A stretch of DNA of 34,599 nt from Kineosphaera limosa NBRC 100340 (GTDB taxonomy: Bacteria > Actinomycetota > Actinomycetes > Actinomycetales > Dermatophilaceae): NCBI RefSeq assembly GCF_000298215.1, contig NZ_BAHD01000073.1:1-34599 (forward strand). The letters are read 5' to 3'. Below, in pieces: positions 1-7,061 of the stretch (position 1 is the first letter of the stretch; each line of letters opens with the position of its first letter). The translations under genes and the position numbers were made by a program. Below the pieces are notes generated by a model, which saw only the letters and a program-made list of their open reading frames with translations, searched no databases and had not been told where the DNA came from.

Positions 1-111
1 GTCGAGACCCGCCCCGGCCCCGGCACGCCGCGGGTCGTGCGCGCCGACCCGATCAGCGTCGCCCTGCGCCGCCCGCACCGCCTCCTGCAGACCGTCCGGC
101 GCGCTGCCTAA
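1..111 (+). CDS. 3' end of an unidentified gene
   Basis: The first frame is open from the window edge to a TAA at 109-111 and encodes 36 residues rich in Arg and Pro, ending in LLQTVRRAA. Third codon positions are nearly all G or C, as in the other genes here. I do not recognise the protein, and the piece is too short to assign. It lies just upstream of the inverted repeat at 135-183. It could also be a chance open frame in GC-rich DNA. Confidence 0.4.
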   Translation, partial: VETRPGPGTPRVVRADPISVALRRPHRLLQTVRRAA

Positions 112-134
112 GCGCGTTGCCAGGGAGGTCTCGC

Positions 135-183
135 GACCTTATAGGTCTTTATACTTCGCCGATCTATAAAGACCTATAAGGTC
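135..183. repeat. Perfect 19-bp AT-rich inverted repeat, operator-like
   Basis: The arms at 135-153 (GACCTTATAGGTCTTTATA) and 165-183 are exact reverse complements separated by 11 nt. Each arm contains a smaller near-palindrome with GACCT/AGGTC half-sites around a 3-nt centre, so the element reads as two operator-like sites in mirror orientation. It is AT-rich in a very GC-rich window and contains TATACT at 150-155, which could serve as a -10 box. It lies about 63 nt before the chosen start of the methyltransferase. A terminator is less likely because there is no T-run and the stem is AT-rich. Confidence 0.7.
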
Positions 184-246
184 CCGGAGGTGGAGTGGCG
201 GCCGGTCGAGGCTGTGCCTCGGGCCACGATGGGCGAGGATGCGGGG

Positions 247-960
247 GTGACCACTGCTGACCACGCCCCCCACGAGCACTCGCAGGGCGATCTGCGCCCC
301 GGCCACGACTCGCACGCTGACCAGGGCCCGGATGGGCTGGACCGGTTCAGCGATTTGGCGGCGACCTGGGATGAGCGTCCGGGGACGCTGGAGCGGGCGA
401 CGTCGGTGGCTGCGGCCGTGCGAGCGGCGGTTCCCTTGTCGTCCAGCACCTGCGTGCTTGAGATCGGAGGCGGCACGGGCCTGCTGTCGCGAATGCTCGC
501 CGACGAGATCGGCACGGCGGTCATCACGGATGTGGCGCCCGGGATGGTGTCGACCGCGACGCGCGTGCTCGACGACCCGCGCTACGCCGGGTGGCGAGCC
601 GAGATGTTCGACGTGGAGCGGGACGCGTTGCCGACACAGCGCTACGACCTCGTGCTCAGCATGTTGGCGCTGCATCACATGGGTGACATCGCGACCGTGC
701 TGGGCCGCATCTTCGAGCTCGTGGCGCCGGGCGGTCACGCGGCGCTGGCCGACCTGGAGCACGACGCCGACGGCGGCTTCCACCGGCACGTCCACAACTT
801 CCACGGCCACCACGGCTTCACCCGCGAGGCTCTGGTTTCCGGTCTGGAGCGGGCCGGCTTCGTCGACGTGACCGTGGACGTGGCCGGCCACGACACCAAG
901 GAGGTCGACGGGGAGCCCCGGCGCTTCCCCATCCTGCTGGCCGTCGGCCGCCGACCCTGA
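247..960 (+). CDS. Class I SAM-dependent methyltransferase with His-rich N-terminus
   Basis: The 237-aa product has a Rossmann-fold methyltransferase domain of the UbiE/Methyltransf_11 type. Motif I is VLEIGGGTG (SAM binding), followed by VITDVAPGM at the acidic-loop position, YDLVLSMLALHHM at motif IV and a late VAPGG turn. I chose the GTG at 247 because GAGG at 235-238 sits 8 nt upstream; GTG 190 and ATG 229 are in frame but lack a good ribosome binding site. The first 25 residues hold several His and Asp residues (HAPHEH, HDSHAD), possibly a metal-binding stretch, which is inference. The substrate is unknown. The last codons and the stop recur at the end of the truncated nitrilase-like gene near 5231. 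Confidence 0.85.
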   Translation: MTTADHAPHEHSQGDLRPGHDSHADQGPDGLDRFSDLAATWDERPGTLERATSVAAAVRAAVPLSSSTCVLEIGGGTGLLSRMLADEIGTAVITDVAPGMVSTATRVLDDPRYAGWRAEMFDVERDALPTQRYDLVLSMLALHHMGDIATVLGRIFELVAPGGHAALADLEHDADGGFHRHVHNFHGHHGFTREALVSGLERAGFVDVTVDVAGHDTKEVDGEPRRFPILLAVGRRP

Positions 961-1467
961 ATCGGCCGCCGAGTCACCCGTTCTAGGGGTTTCGCACTGT
1001 TTGCCCCAACGTTCGGCACGGGCGGCGGTTTTGTGTTTGTGGTGAACTAAGTACGTGCCTCCTCTGGAGCGCTCCAGGGGTTTCGCGTCGCCGCAGGTCA
1101 GAGCCTCCCGCCTCGGAGCCCCAAGGGAGCATGGTATTAGTTCACCACAACAACATTTCCTGGCGCAGGCGTCGGCCCAGGACGTCGAGCTCCGCCGACC
1201 GGTCAGCGTGCGGTGAGCAGTTAGCCTCGCGCCATGACTGGCGATGGCCCTGGGTTGCTGCACATCACGACCGCTGCCCCCTGGCGCATGGCGCTGGCCG
1301 TGGGTTCCGTGGTGACGCCGTCGCTGGCGGGGAGCGAAGGCTTCATCCACCTCTCTGCGCCGGAGCAAGTGCACCTCCCGGCCGATCGGCTCTATGCCGG
1401 GCGGGACGATCTGCTGTTGTTGGTCATCGACCCCGCACGTCTTGACGCGCAGGTCCGCTGGGAACCC
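943..1467. repeat. Dispersed duplicated segment, copy A
   Basis: This stretch covers the last codons of the methyltransferase, the intergenic region and the first codons of the DUF952 gene. It is repeated in diverged form at 5231-5604. Similarity starts at the shared GCCGCCGACCCTGA around both stop codons and ends near the shared CCGCTGGGAACC. Copy B lacks about 154 bp corresponding to 1206-1359. Copy A has an intact gene on each side, so it looks closer to the original arrangement. Confidence 0.85.
1037..1150. repeat. Palindromic core of copy A (14-bp inverted arms, internal palindrome)
   Basis: TTGTGGTGAACTAA at 1037-1050 and its exact reverse complement at 1137-1150 enclose 86 nt. Inside lies the perfect 14-nt palindrome CTGGAGCGCTCCAG at 1064-1077 and a weaker CTCCC/GGGAG pair. 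The layout fits a transposase-less miniature element or a structured RNA. No target-site duplication is evident. Confidence 0.7.
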
Positions 1468-2343
1468 GGCGTACCAAGTGATCCCGACTCGATGCTCTTC
1501 CCACACTTCTACGGGTCACTTCCGACGAGTGCGGTGACCAGCGTCGTGCCCTGGCGTCCGGGGCCGCAGGGCTTCGAGCCGCCGGGCAACCTGCCGGCCC
1601 CGACCGACGTCGCAGCGCGGGCGAGATCTTTCAGCGCCAGCCTGTCTCAACGCCGGGCGGCCGTCGTGCGGCATCTGGACGCAGGCTTCGCCGTACTGGA
1701 CCCTCGCGTGCGGCACTCGCACGAGCACAACTGTCTCTGGCTGTCGGGGGCGTGCACAGCGCCGGAGATAGGGGAACTCGCCGAGGCCTGCCTCACTGGT
1801 TGTGAACACCGGCGAGTGGTGCTCGACCAGGCCCCGCCCGCGGACCTCGAGTGGGAGGTTGAGGAGGCGCGCCTTATGGTGCGGCGCCTGGATGCGCCGG
1901 CAGTGCGTGGCGCGGATGTCGACGTGGTGCCGGTGACGACCGAGGTCATCGCGCGGTTATGGGGGCCGCAATGGCGGGCAGGCCTGCCCGATGCGGACGA
2001 CGAGGTGATCGATCAACTCATTGCTCGCGAGCCGCTCGCGGACGCCCACGTGAGGGTCGTTGACCTTGCGGTGCTTGATGACGGCGGCACGCCCATCTCC
2101 AGTGCCCAGCTGAGAATTGACGGCGCCACGGCCGCTCTTGAAGCGGTGATGACGGACCCGAGGCATCACGGTCAACGGTTGGCGGGCGCGGTGGTTGCCG
2201 AGGCGATCGACCGCGCGCGGCGTGCGGGGTGTGACCTTCTGGTGCTCGAGGCATCGGCCGACGACTGGCCCCGACACTGGTACGCCCGCCTCGGCTTCCA
2301 GGACGTCGGCACCCGTTGGGTCGCCACACACTTCGAGGCGTGA
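1234..2343 (+). CDS. DUF952 domain fused to GNAT-family acetyltransferase
   Basis: The 369-aa product has two parts. Residues 1-115 match the DUF952 family, with LLHITT near the start, EGFIHLS, a DLLLLVIDPARL strand and LFPHFYG; stand-alone DUF952 proteins are about this length. The C-terminal part, from about 215, looks like a GNAT N-acetyltransferase: an HHGQRLAGAVVAEA acetyl-CoA loop-helix and a terminal WYARLGF motif. The middle part (HLDAGFAVLDP...) is commonly seen ahead of such GNAT domains. The function of DUF952 is not established and the acetyl acceptor is unknown. ATG 1234 fits the family start, although the ribosome binding site is poor. A fragment of its 5' end is repeated at 5498-5604. 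Confidence 0.85.
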   Translation: MTGDGPGLLHITTAAPWRMALAVGSVVTPSLAGSEGFIHLSAPEQVHLPADRLYAGRDDLLLLVIDPARLDAQVRWEPGVPSDPDSMLFPHFYGSLPTSAVTSVVPWRPGPQGFEPPGNLPAPTDVAARARSFSASLSQRRAAVVRHLDAGFAVLDPRVRHSHEHNCLWLSGACTAPEIGELAEACLTGCEHRRVVLDQAPPADLEWEVEEARLMVRRLDAPAVRGADVDVVPVTTEVIARLWGPQWRAGLPDADDEVIDQLIAREPLADAHVRVVDLAVLDDGGTPISSAQLRIDGATAALEAVMTDPRHHGQRLAGAVVAEAIDRARRAGCDLLVLEASADDWPRHWYARLGFQDVGTRWVATHFEA

Positions 2344-2347
2344 CGAG

Positions 2348-2446
2348 ATGCTCGCGACACTCGAACAAGGCCGCCTCGAGGCGGACCTGGACTCCCGCAG
2401 TGCCGAGGAGATCCGCGGTTACGACGAGCGCGGCCTGCCGACGTGA
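2348..2446 (+). CDS. Possible 32-aa small ORF or gene remnant
   Basis: An ATG follows the stop of the DUF952-GNAT gene by 4 nt and opens a 32-codon frame ending RGYDERGLPT. Codon third positions are mostly G/C. I recognise no family. Given the broken regulator just downstream, it may be the left-over start of a deleted gene rather than a working small protein. Confidence 0.25.
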   Translation: MLATLEQGRLEADLDSRSAEEIRGYDERGLPT

Positions 2447-2615
2447 CGGCCGTCCTGCCCACCCGCGGCTGACGCCGACCTGGGTCGCGGCTCATCTTCG
2501 ACGCCAGCGCGACAGCCGGCGGGACGAATCGGGGCAGCCCCGACTCCGGGGCATGAATCCCCTTCTTGTGCAACAGATGTCATGTAGAAGAGGGGGAGTC
2601 GAAGAAGGTGGGGTG

Positions 2616-3357
2616 ATGGTGCCTACGGGCTGCGCCCGCCGTCCGCCGCACGGCGGCTTTCCGCGGTTCGCGGGGGCCTACGTCGAGCACGCACGGCTGG
2701 GCCGGCTCGCGGCGCTGGTCCGCGCCGGCGCCTTTCCCCTCATCACGCTGACCGGCCGTTCGGGGGTCGGTAAGAGCCGACTCGCGGTCGAGGTGGCCGG
2801 CCGCGTTCACGAGCGGTTTCCCGGGGGTGCCGTGTTTGTCGATCTCGGGCAGAAGCCGGATCCCGGTGTCGCGCTAGAGTCCGTGCGCCGCGCGCTGCGG
2901 ATGGACGACACCTGCGGCACGTGGTCTGGACTGGTTCGACGTTTGCGGGCCCGACGAACGCTCGTCGTGGCAGACCGCCTCGACCAGCGCGCCGACGTCG
3001 CCGCCGCGCTGGTCGAGGCGGCCGCCCTGGCGCCTGGGACGGTTGTGATGGCCACGTGTGTGCTGCCGCTGCCCGAGCCGGTTGTTCCCCGCTTCGAGAG
3101 TGCGGGGTGACAGGGAGGATTCGCTGGGCCGATCCAGCCGCGCCGGCGCGCGTCGGCCTGACTCAGCGCGAGACCGAGGTGCTGCAGCGCTTGACCGCGG
3201 GCGACTCCAACAAGGAGATCGCTCGCGCGCTCGGCACCCGCCCCAAGACCGTCATGCATCACACGATGCGGATCTACTCCAAGCTCGGGGTACCGGGCGC
3301 GCCGAGGCGGCAGCGTGGGCCACCCGCCAGGAACGGGGGCAACCGCCCTACGACTAA
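2616..3357 (+). pseudogene. Degraded LuxR-family regulator with N-terminal ATPase (LAL/AfsR-like)
   Basis: From ATG 2616 (AAGGTGGGG just upstream) the frame encodes an ATP-binding start with the P-loop TLTGRSGVGKSRLA and the FVDLGQ and LVVADRLDQ strands, as in large LuxR ATPase regulators, then stops at 3110. The C-terminal LuxR helix-turn-helix follows in another frame at about 3139-3290 (LTQRETEVLQRLTAG, SNKEIARALG, KTVMHHTMRIYSKLG). Its normal ending, RAEAAAWATRQERG, is in a third frame up to 3357. There are therefore at least two frame breaks, and the several hundred residues usual between ATPase and HTH are missing. It looks like a decayed remnant with no working product. Confidence 0.8.
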
Positions 3358-3407
3358 GGACAGGGTGCGCCCTCCGGCATCCATGCAACCGCGGCATCTG
3401 CCCGATA

Positions 3408-3435
3408 GTGACGACCGTCACCTCGTTCCTAGAAT
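3408..3435 (+). promoter_or_regulatory. Possible promoter with palindromic operator for the 3550 gene
   Basis: The palindrome GTGACG-AC-CGTCAC spans 3408-3421 and overlaps where a -35 box would lie. TAGAAT at 3430-3435, 16 nt further on, resembles a -10 box. The start codon at 3550 would then have a leader of about 110 nt. This is inference from sequence pattern only. Confidence 0.35.
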
Positions 3436-3549
3436 CGGTGGTGCTCGTCTGGCGCCGAAGCCCTCCCCTCGGCACCAGTCCACGGCGAGCCCAGCATCGA
3501 GCGCCGTGCATCGTGCATCGTGCGGCGCACTCAGGGGAGGAACCCAGCC

Positions 3550-4617
3550 ATGGGCAACAACTGGAACAAGGAATACACCGACCTCATCCGATCGAGCCTC
3601 AGCTCGTCGTGGGGCAACTGGTCGCTCAGCTCCGATGTCGCCCCCGGCGCGGTCGGCATCGCGGACCCCCAGAACGGCAACTTCCATCAGGTCTCGCAGT
3701 CGCTGCCGGGCCTGACGCCCGAGGCGCTTCGAGCCGGCGACGCCAGCTTCGACTGGAACTTCATGAGCAGCGGTGTGTCGCGTACCGAGACCAAGATCGA
3801 GGGCGGCGGCTCGGGCACGGACCCTCAGACCGGCACCAAGCTCGGAGCCGACCTGAAGATGGAGTGGAAGTTCGGCCACGAACGGGAGCTGTCCTCCCAG
3901 TGCGCCGTAGAGAAGTGGGTGCGCATCAAGGAGACATCCACGGTCACCTCCCAGCTCGACTGGCTCGTGGGCGAGGCCCGGCAGGCCGGCATGGCGGGAC
4001 AGCACGGCATCGCCCAGGGCTTCGGCGTGATCACCCGCGTGCTCTACGCCCGCTCCGGAGTCAACGTGGCCTCGGTCAGCGCAGACAACACGTTCTCGAT
4101 CGAGGGGTCCGCGTCTGCCGTGCACAGCCTGGTCGGCGAGGGGCGCGGCGCCGCATCATTCAGCCGGACCAGCTCGACCAAGAGCGTCGACAAACACATG
4201 TGGCCCTCCGAGGCCGGGATCGAGAGCACCGGTCTGGTGCCCATCGCCTACGACTTCGCCTCCTTCGACGGCCGCCTGCTGCTGCCGCAGTGGGTGACCA
4301 CCGTCGGCGCGTACACCCTGCTGGTCGACAGCAAGGTCGGGTGCACCTACACCGTGAAGTCGAAACTGACGTACAGCGTCGATGGCCGCATGGTGACCCG
4401 GTACGGCAACGTGGCCCCGGGGCGGAGCGTGACCTACGGCGACATCCCGGTTGCTGCGCTCGACCTGAATCTGCGCTTGGAGTTCGTGTGCGTCGGGCGC
4501 AACGAGGTCAAGGAGTTCCACTGGTCGAACCCGCGCGGCCAGTGGATCAACGGCCACCGCACGGTCGTGGTGTCGGGGGTGTGGCCCGGCCGCATCAACG
4601 CGGTCGAGGCCGGCTGA
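3550..4617 (+). CDS. Uncharacterised 355-aa protein, probably beta-rich
   Basis: ATG 3550 has a strong ribosome binding site (GGGGAGGA, 8 nt spacing) and sets the start. I do not recognise the family. The protein has no signal peptide and no convincing membrane segment. It is rich in Ser, Gly, Thr and alternating hydrophobic/polar residues, suggesting a mainly beta structure. Visible landmarks are DLKMEWKFGHERELS (about 105-120), FGVITRVLYARSG (about 155-170), a Ser/Ala-rich FSIEGSASAV stretch, VPIAYDFASFDGRLLLPQW (about 235-255) and a C-terminal beta-like part ending in WPGRINAVEAG. Only 4 nt separate it from the nitrilase-like gene, so the two are probably co-transcribed. A pore-forming or carbohydrate-binding role is possible but unsupported. 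Confidence 0.75.
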   Translation: MGNNWNKEYTDLIRSSLSSSWGNWSLSSDVAPGAVGIADPQNGNFHQVSQSLPGLTPEALRAGDASFDWNFMSSGVSRTETKIEGGGSGTDPQTGTKLGADLKMEWKFGHERELSSQCAVEKWVRIKETSTVTSQLDWLVGEARQAGMAGQHGIAQGFGVITRVLYARSGVNVASVSADNTFSIEGSASAVHSLVGEGRGAASFSRTSSTKSVDKHMWPSEAGIESTGLVPIAYDFASFDGRLLLPQWVTTVGAYTLLVDSKVGCTYTVKSKLTYSVDGRMVTRYGNVAPGRSVTYGDIPVAALDLNLRLEFVCVGRNEVKEFHWSNPRGQWINGHRTVVVSGVWPGRINAVEAG

Positions 4618-4621
4618 GATC

Positions 4622-5248
4622 GTGCCGAACCACGCATTGGGTGCCACCTTCACCCATCTGCGCTACATCGGCTATCAGGTGCCCACGGCCTTCGCGCGCA
4701 ACGGCACGGTCGTCAGTGGCTGGGACGCCGGCGCCGCCGCCGCGCCTCCCGCCGACATGCCGATCACCCCGCAGCGCAGCGCTGACGCCTGCGTGCGGCT
4801 GTTGCGGTTGGCCGCGGTGGCCGATCGGGCTCAGGTGCTGGCGGCCGAACTCGACCAGGGGCTGAACCCTGCGGTCCGGGTGCTCACGGTCCTCGTCGCG
4901 CCCGAGTTCTACTTCCGGCCTCCGGCGATCGACAACGACTACCGGCAACACACCTACCCAACTACGGCTGCGGCGCCCTTGTGGCAGGGGCTCGACCAGG
5001 TGTTCACGGCCCAGCGGTTCTCGTCCATGATCATCGCCTGTGGAACGGTCATGTGGAACACGGTGCAGGACGTGACGCGCCCCGATCCGCTGTACTTCAA
5101 CGCCATGCCGCTGGTGCGGGGCGGTCCGGCTGGCCCGGGCCCGGACGACCGGTTGCATGTCGTGGAGAAGCGCGTCCCTTCCGGCATCGACGGTGTGCCC
5201 GTCGTCTTTGCCACGCAACGCTTCGCCGGCGTCAGCCGCCGACCCTGA
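4622..5248 (+). pseudogene. Truncated nitrilase-superfamily (carbon-nitrogen hydrolase) gene
   Basis: From GTG 4622 the 208-aa frame resembles the first half of a carbon-nitrogen hydrolase. VLVAPEFYF would supply the catalytic Glu, and SMIIACGTVMW and LYFNAMPLV are typical strands. HVVEKRVPSG would supply the catalytic Lys. The nucleophilic Cys, which should follow, is absent: the frame runs into the duplicated segment, and its last codons (VSRRP, stop) match those of the methyltransferase (VGRRP, stop). The coding sequence thus appears to have been cut by insertion or recombination that lent it a stop codon. Without Cys it should be catalytically dead, though a folded fragment or a binding role for the upstream partner cannot be excluded. 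The family assignment rests on motifs only. Confidence 0.6.
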
Positions 5249-5327
5249 ACTATTGGGCCGGCGCGTCGTCCGGTTTGGGGATTTTCGCACCACCTGCCCC
5301 AGCGTTCGGCACGGGCGCGATTTGCGT

Positions 5328-5440
5328 TTGTGGTGAACCAAGTACAGCTCCCTCTGGAGCGCTCCAGCGGTTTCGCATCGCCGCAGTTCAGGGCCTCCCA
5401 CGCCGGAGCACCAAGAGGTGATGGTATTGGTTCGCCAAAA
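5328..5440. repeat. Palindromic core of copy B
   Basis: The left arm TTGTGGTGAACCAA (5328-5341) pairs with TTGGTTCGCCAAAA (5427-5440). The T-A pair of copy A is a C-G pair here, there is one G-T pair, and one mismatch. The internal palindrome CTGGAGCGCTCCAG (5354-5367) is identical in both copies. Confidence 0.65.
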
Positions 5441-5497
5441 CAACACCTCCTGGCGCGCGCGTCGGCCCAGGACGTCAAGCTACGCCGATCGGTCACC

Positions 5498-5604
5498 GGA
5501 GCAGGTGCACCTGCCGGCCAATCGGCTTTGTGCCGGGCGGGACGATCTGCTGTTGTTGGTCCGCGAACCCGCGCGCATTGACGCGCAGGTCCGCTGGGAA
5601 CCGG
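5498..5604 (+). pseudogene. DUF952 gene fragment within copy B
   Basis: The sequence encodes a piece closely matching residues 43-78 of the DUF952-GNAT protein at 1234-2343, fused after the deletion to the upstream part of the repeat. It has no DUF952 start and no remaining C-terminus, so it is a remnant. Confidence 0.7.
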
Positions 5605-5615
5605 GGGCGGTCCAG

Positions 5616-6902
5616 TCAGTGCGTGCTCGCGGGCGTGACGGAGGTCCAGAGTCGGTCGATGGGCATGACGTGGAGTCGGTCGTCGTAGGTGTAGGAGCGG
5701 GTTCCAGTGGTGAGGATGATGCCAGCGGTGAAGCGGTAGCCGAGGGCGTCGCGTAGCTGGGTCAGCCCGCGGAAGTCTGAGCCTGGTGCTCGCTCGCTCG
5801 CTTTGACCTCGAACGCAAGCACGGTGCCGTCGTCGTGCTCGAGGACGAGGTCAACTTCAGCGCCATCGCTGGTGCGCCAGTGGCCCAGGGCGACGGGCTC
5901 GTCCAGCCAAGATGCCTGCTTTCGGATCTCTGCCACGACGAAGGTCTCCAGCAGGTGCCCGAAGTCAGTCAGGGCCGCTGGGTCGACGCTGGTGAGCTTG
6001 TCGGGCGTCAGTCGCAACAGCCGAGCGGCCAGTCCGGAGTCGACGACGTGCACCTTGGGTCTTGCACTGACACGGGACCGCAGATTCTTGCCCCAAGCCA
6101 TCAGGCGGACCACGAGGAAGAGGTCCTCCAGGAGTCGTAGGTGGCTCTCGACGGTGGCCCGGTTCACCCCGAGCTTGGCCGCGGCCGCAGAGACGTTGAG
6201 CAGTTGTCCGGTCTGCGCGGCGGCCAGGCTCAGCAGGTCGGTCATCGCCTGCCGTTCCCTGATCCTGCTCAGCTCGAGAGCGTCTCGCTCGACCGAGGCC
6301 CGGAGGAAGTCGTCGAACCACCGAGCTCGGGCAGCGCCAGTGCGTCGTAGAGCCAGAGGCAGCCCGCCAGCGCAGACCCGCTCGACATAGTCCCTGCGCG
6401 TGGTCACCGACGCGCCAGCCCCGCTGATGACGTCATTAGGATCCACACGCAGCCTCTCGAGGAGATCCTCCCGAACGCCGGAGATCTCACCCTGCGACAG
6501 CGGCCAGATCGTCATGGCGTGGAGCCGACCAGTGCGCGCTTGGGCAGTCGCCGGCAAGGCGTCCTGTCGGGTCGAGCCGGTGATGACGGCCGTCCCTGGA
6601 AGGCTGCCCTCATGGTTCAACCGCGCCTTGAGTGCATCCAGGATGTCCGGCACCCGCTGGTACTCGTCGACGCACACTGGTGCCGGGCCTCCGGTCACGG
6701 ATCTGAGGTTTCCGATCACCGCCTCACGCACCTCGACGTCGTCCAGGTCCAACACCGATCCGCCCATGTGGTCGGTGAAGTCGCGAAGCACGGTCGACTT
6801 GCCCACCGACCGTGCACCGTGCAGCGCAATCACCGGCTCTGTTTGGACCAGCTCCTCCACCAGCTGGGTCACTCTTCGTGGCACCTGTGAGTCCAGGATC
6901 AT
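5616..6902 (-). CDS. AAA ATPase with DUF4143 domain
   Basis: The 428-aa product has the AAA_14/DUF4143 architecture. It has a Walker A motif, ALHGARSVGKST (residues 27-37), a Walker B VCVDEYQRVP (76-85) and a TGSTRQD sensor-like motif (109-115). A helical winged-HTH region with VSAAAAKLGVNRATVESHL follows. The C-terminal DUF4143 part has DGAEVDLVLEH and FEVKAS, the pattern of a PD-(D/E)xK-like fold. These proteins are widespread; their roles are poorly known, and nuclease activity is not generally shown. ATG 6902 gives the family-like start MILDSQVPRR; an upstream in-frame extension has no homologous look. The gene ends 12 bp beyond copy B of the duplicated segment, converging on the truncated nitrilase. 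Confidence 0.85.
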   Translation of the reverse strand: MILDSQVPRRVTQLVEELVQTEPVIALHGARSVGKSTVLRDFTDHMGGSVLDLDDVEVREAVIGNLRSVTGGPAPVCVDEYQRVPDILDALKARLNHEGSLPGTAVITGSTRQDALPATAQARTGRLHAMTIWPLSQGEISGVREDLLERLRVDPNDVISGAGASVTTRRDYVERVCAGGLPLALRRTGAARARWFDDFLRASVERDALELSRIRERQAMTDLLSLAAAQTGQLLNVSAAAAKLGVNRATVESHLRLLEDLFLVVRLMAWGKNLRSRVSARPKVHVVDSGLAARLLRLTPDKLTSVDPAALTDFGHLLETFVVAEIRKQASWLDEPVALGHWRTSDGAEVDLVLEHDDGTVLAFEVKASERAPGSDFRGLTQLRDALGYRFTAGIILTTGTRSYTYDDRLHVMPIDRLWTSVTPASTH

Positions 6903-6933
6903 GGCGCCGAACCTAGCAGATCCGAGGCCACAA

Positions 6934-6939
6934 ACTATA
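6934..6939 (-). promoter_or_regulatory. Possible -10 box of the AAA/DUF4143 gene
   Basis: TATAGT on the minus strand lies about 31 nt before the start codon in an AT-richer stretch. There is no good -35 match at the usual distance, so an activator-dependent promoter is possible; the direct repeats at 6962-6995 lie just upstream. Confidence 0.3.
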
Positions 6940-6961
6940 CAAATGTGAGGCCCTGAACTAG

Positions 6962-6995
6962 GCATGCTTGATCACACGTGCTGCGCATACTTGAT
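6962..6995. repeat. Two direct 12-bp repeats with 22-bp period
   Basis: GCATGCTTGATC at 6962-6973 and GCATACTTGATC at 6984-6995 differ by one base and lie two helical turns apart, 60-93 bp upstream of the AAA/DUF4143 start. A CACGTG lies between them. The spacing suits a dimeric regulator binding one DNA face. Confidence 0.4.
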
Positions 6996-7061
6996 CTGAT
7001 GCGCTCCCTGCCGCGGCGCTGCCTCAGAGCGCCCCCAGAACCCGCTCGGGCGCGGCGTCGG

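Larger units (their letters stand above)
5231..5604. repeat. Dispersed duplicated segment, copy B (internally deleted)
   Basis: This is the diverged second copy of 943-1467. It begins at the shared stop-codon region of the nitrilase-like gene and ends in a fragment of the DUF952 coding sequence (PEQVHLPANRLCAGRDDLLLLV, about residues 43-78 of that protein). About 154 bp present in copy A are missing at 5496-5498. It accounts for most of the gap between the truncated nitrilase and the minus-strand ATPase. Confidence 0.85.

Noticed and set aside
3315-4865. A 516-codon plus-strand frame overlapping the 3550 gene
   Set aside because: It lacks a ribosome site, is Arg/His/Pro-rich and overlaps a frame with a strong ribosome site and natural composition.
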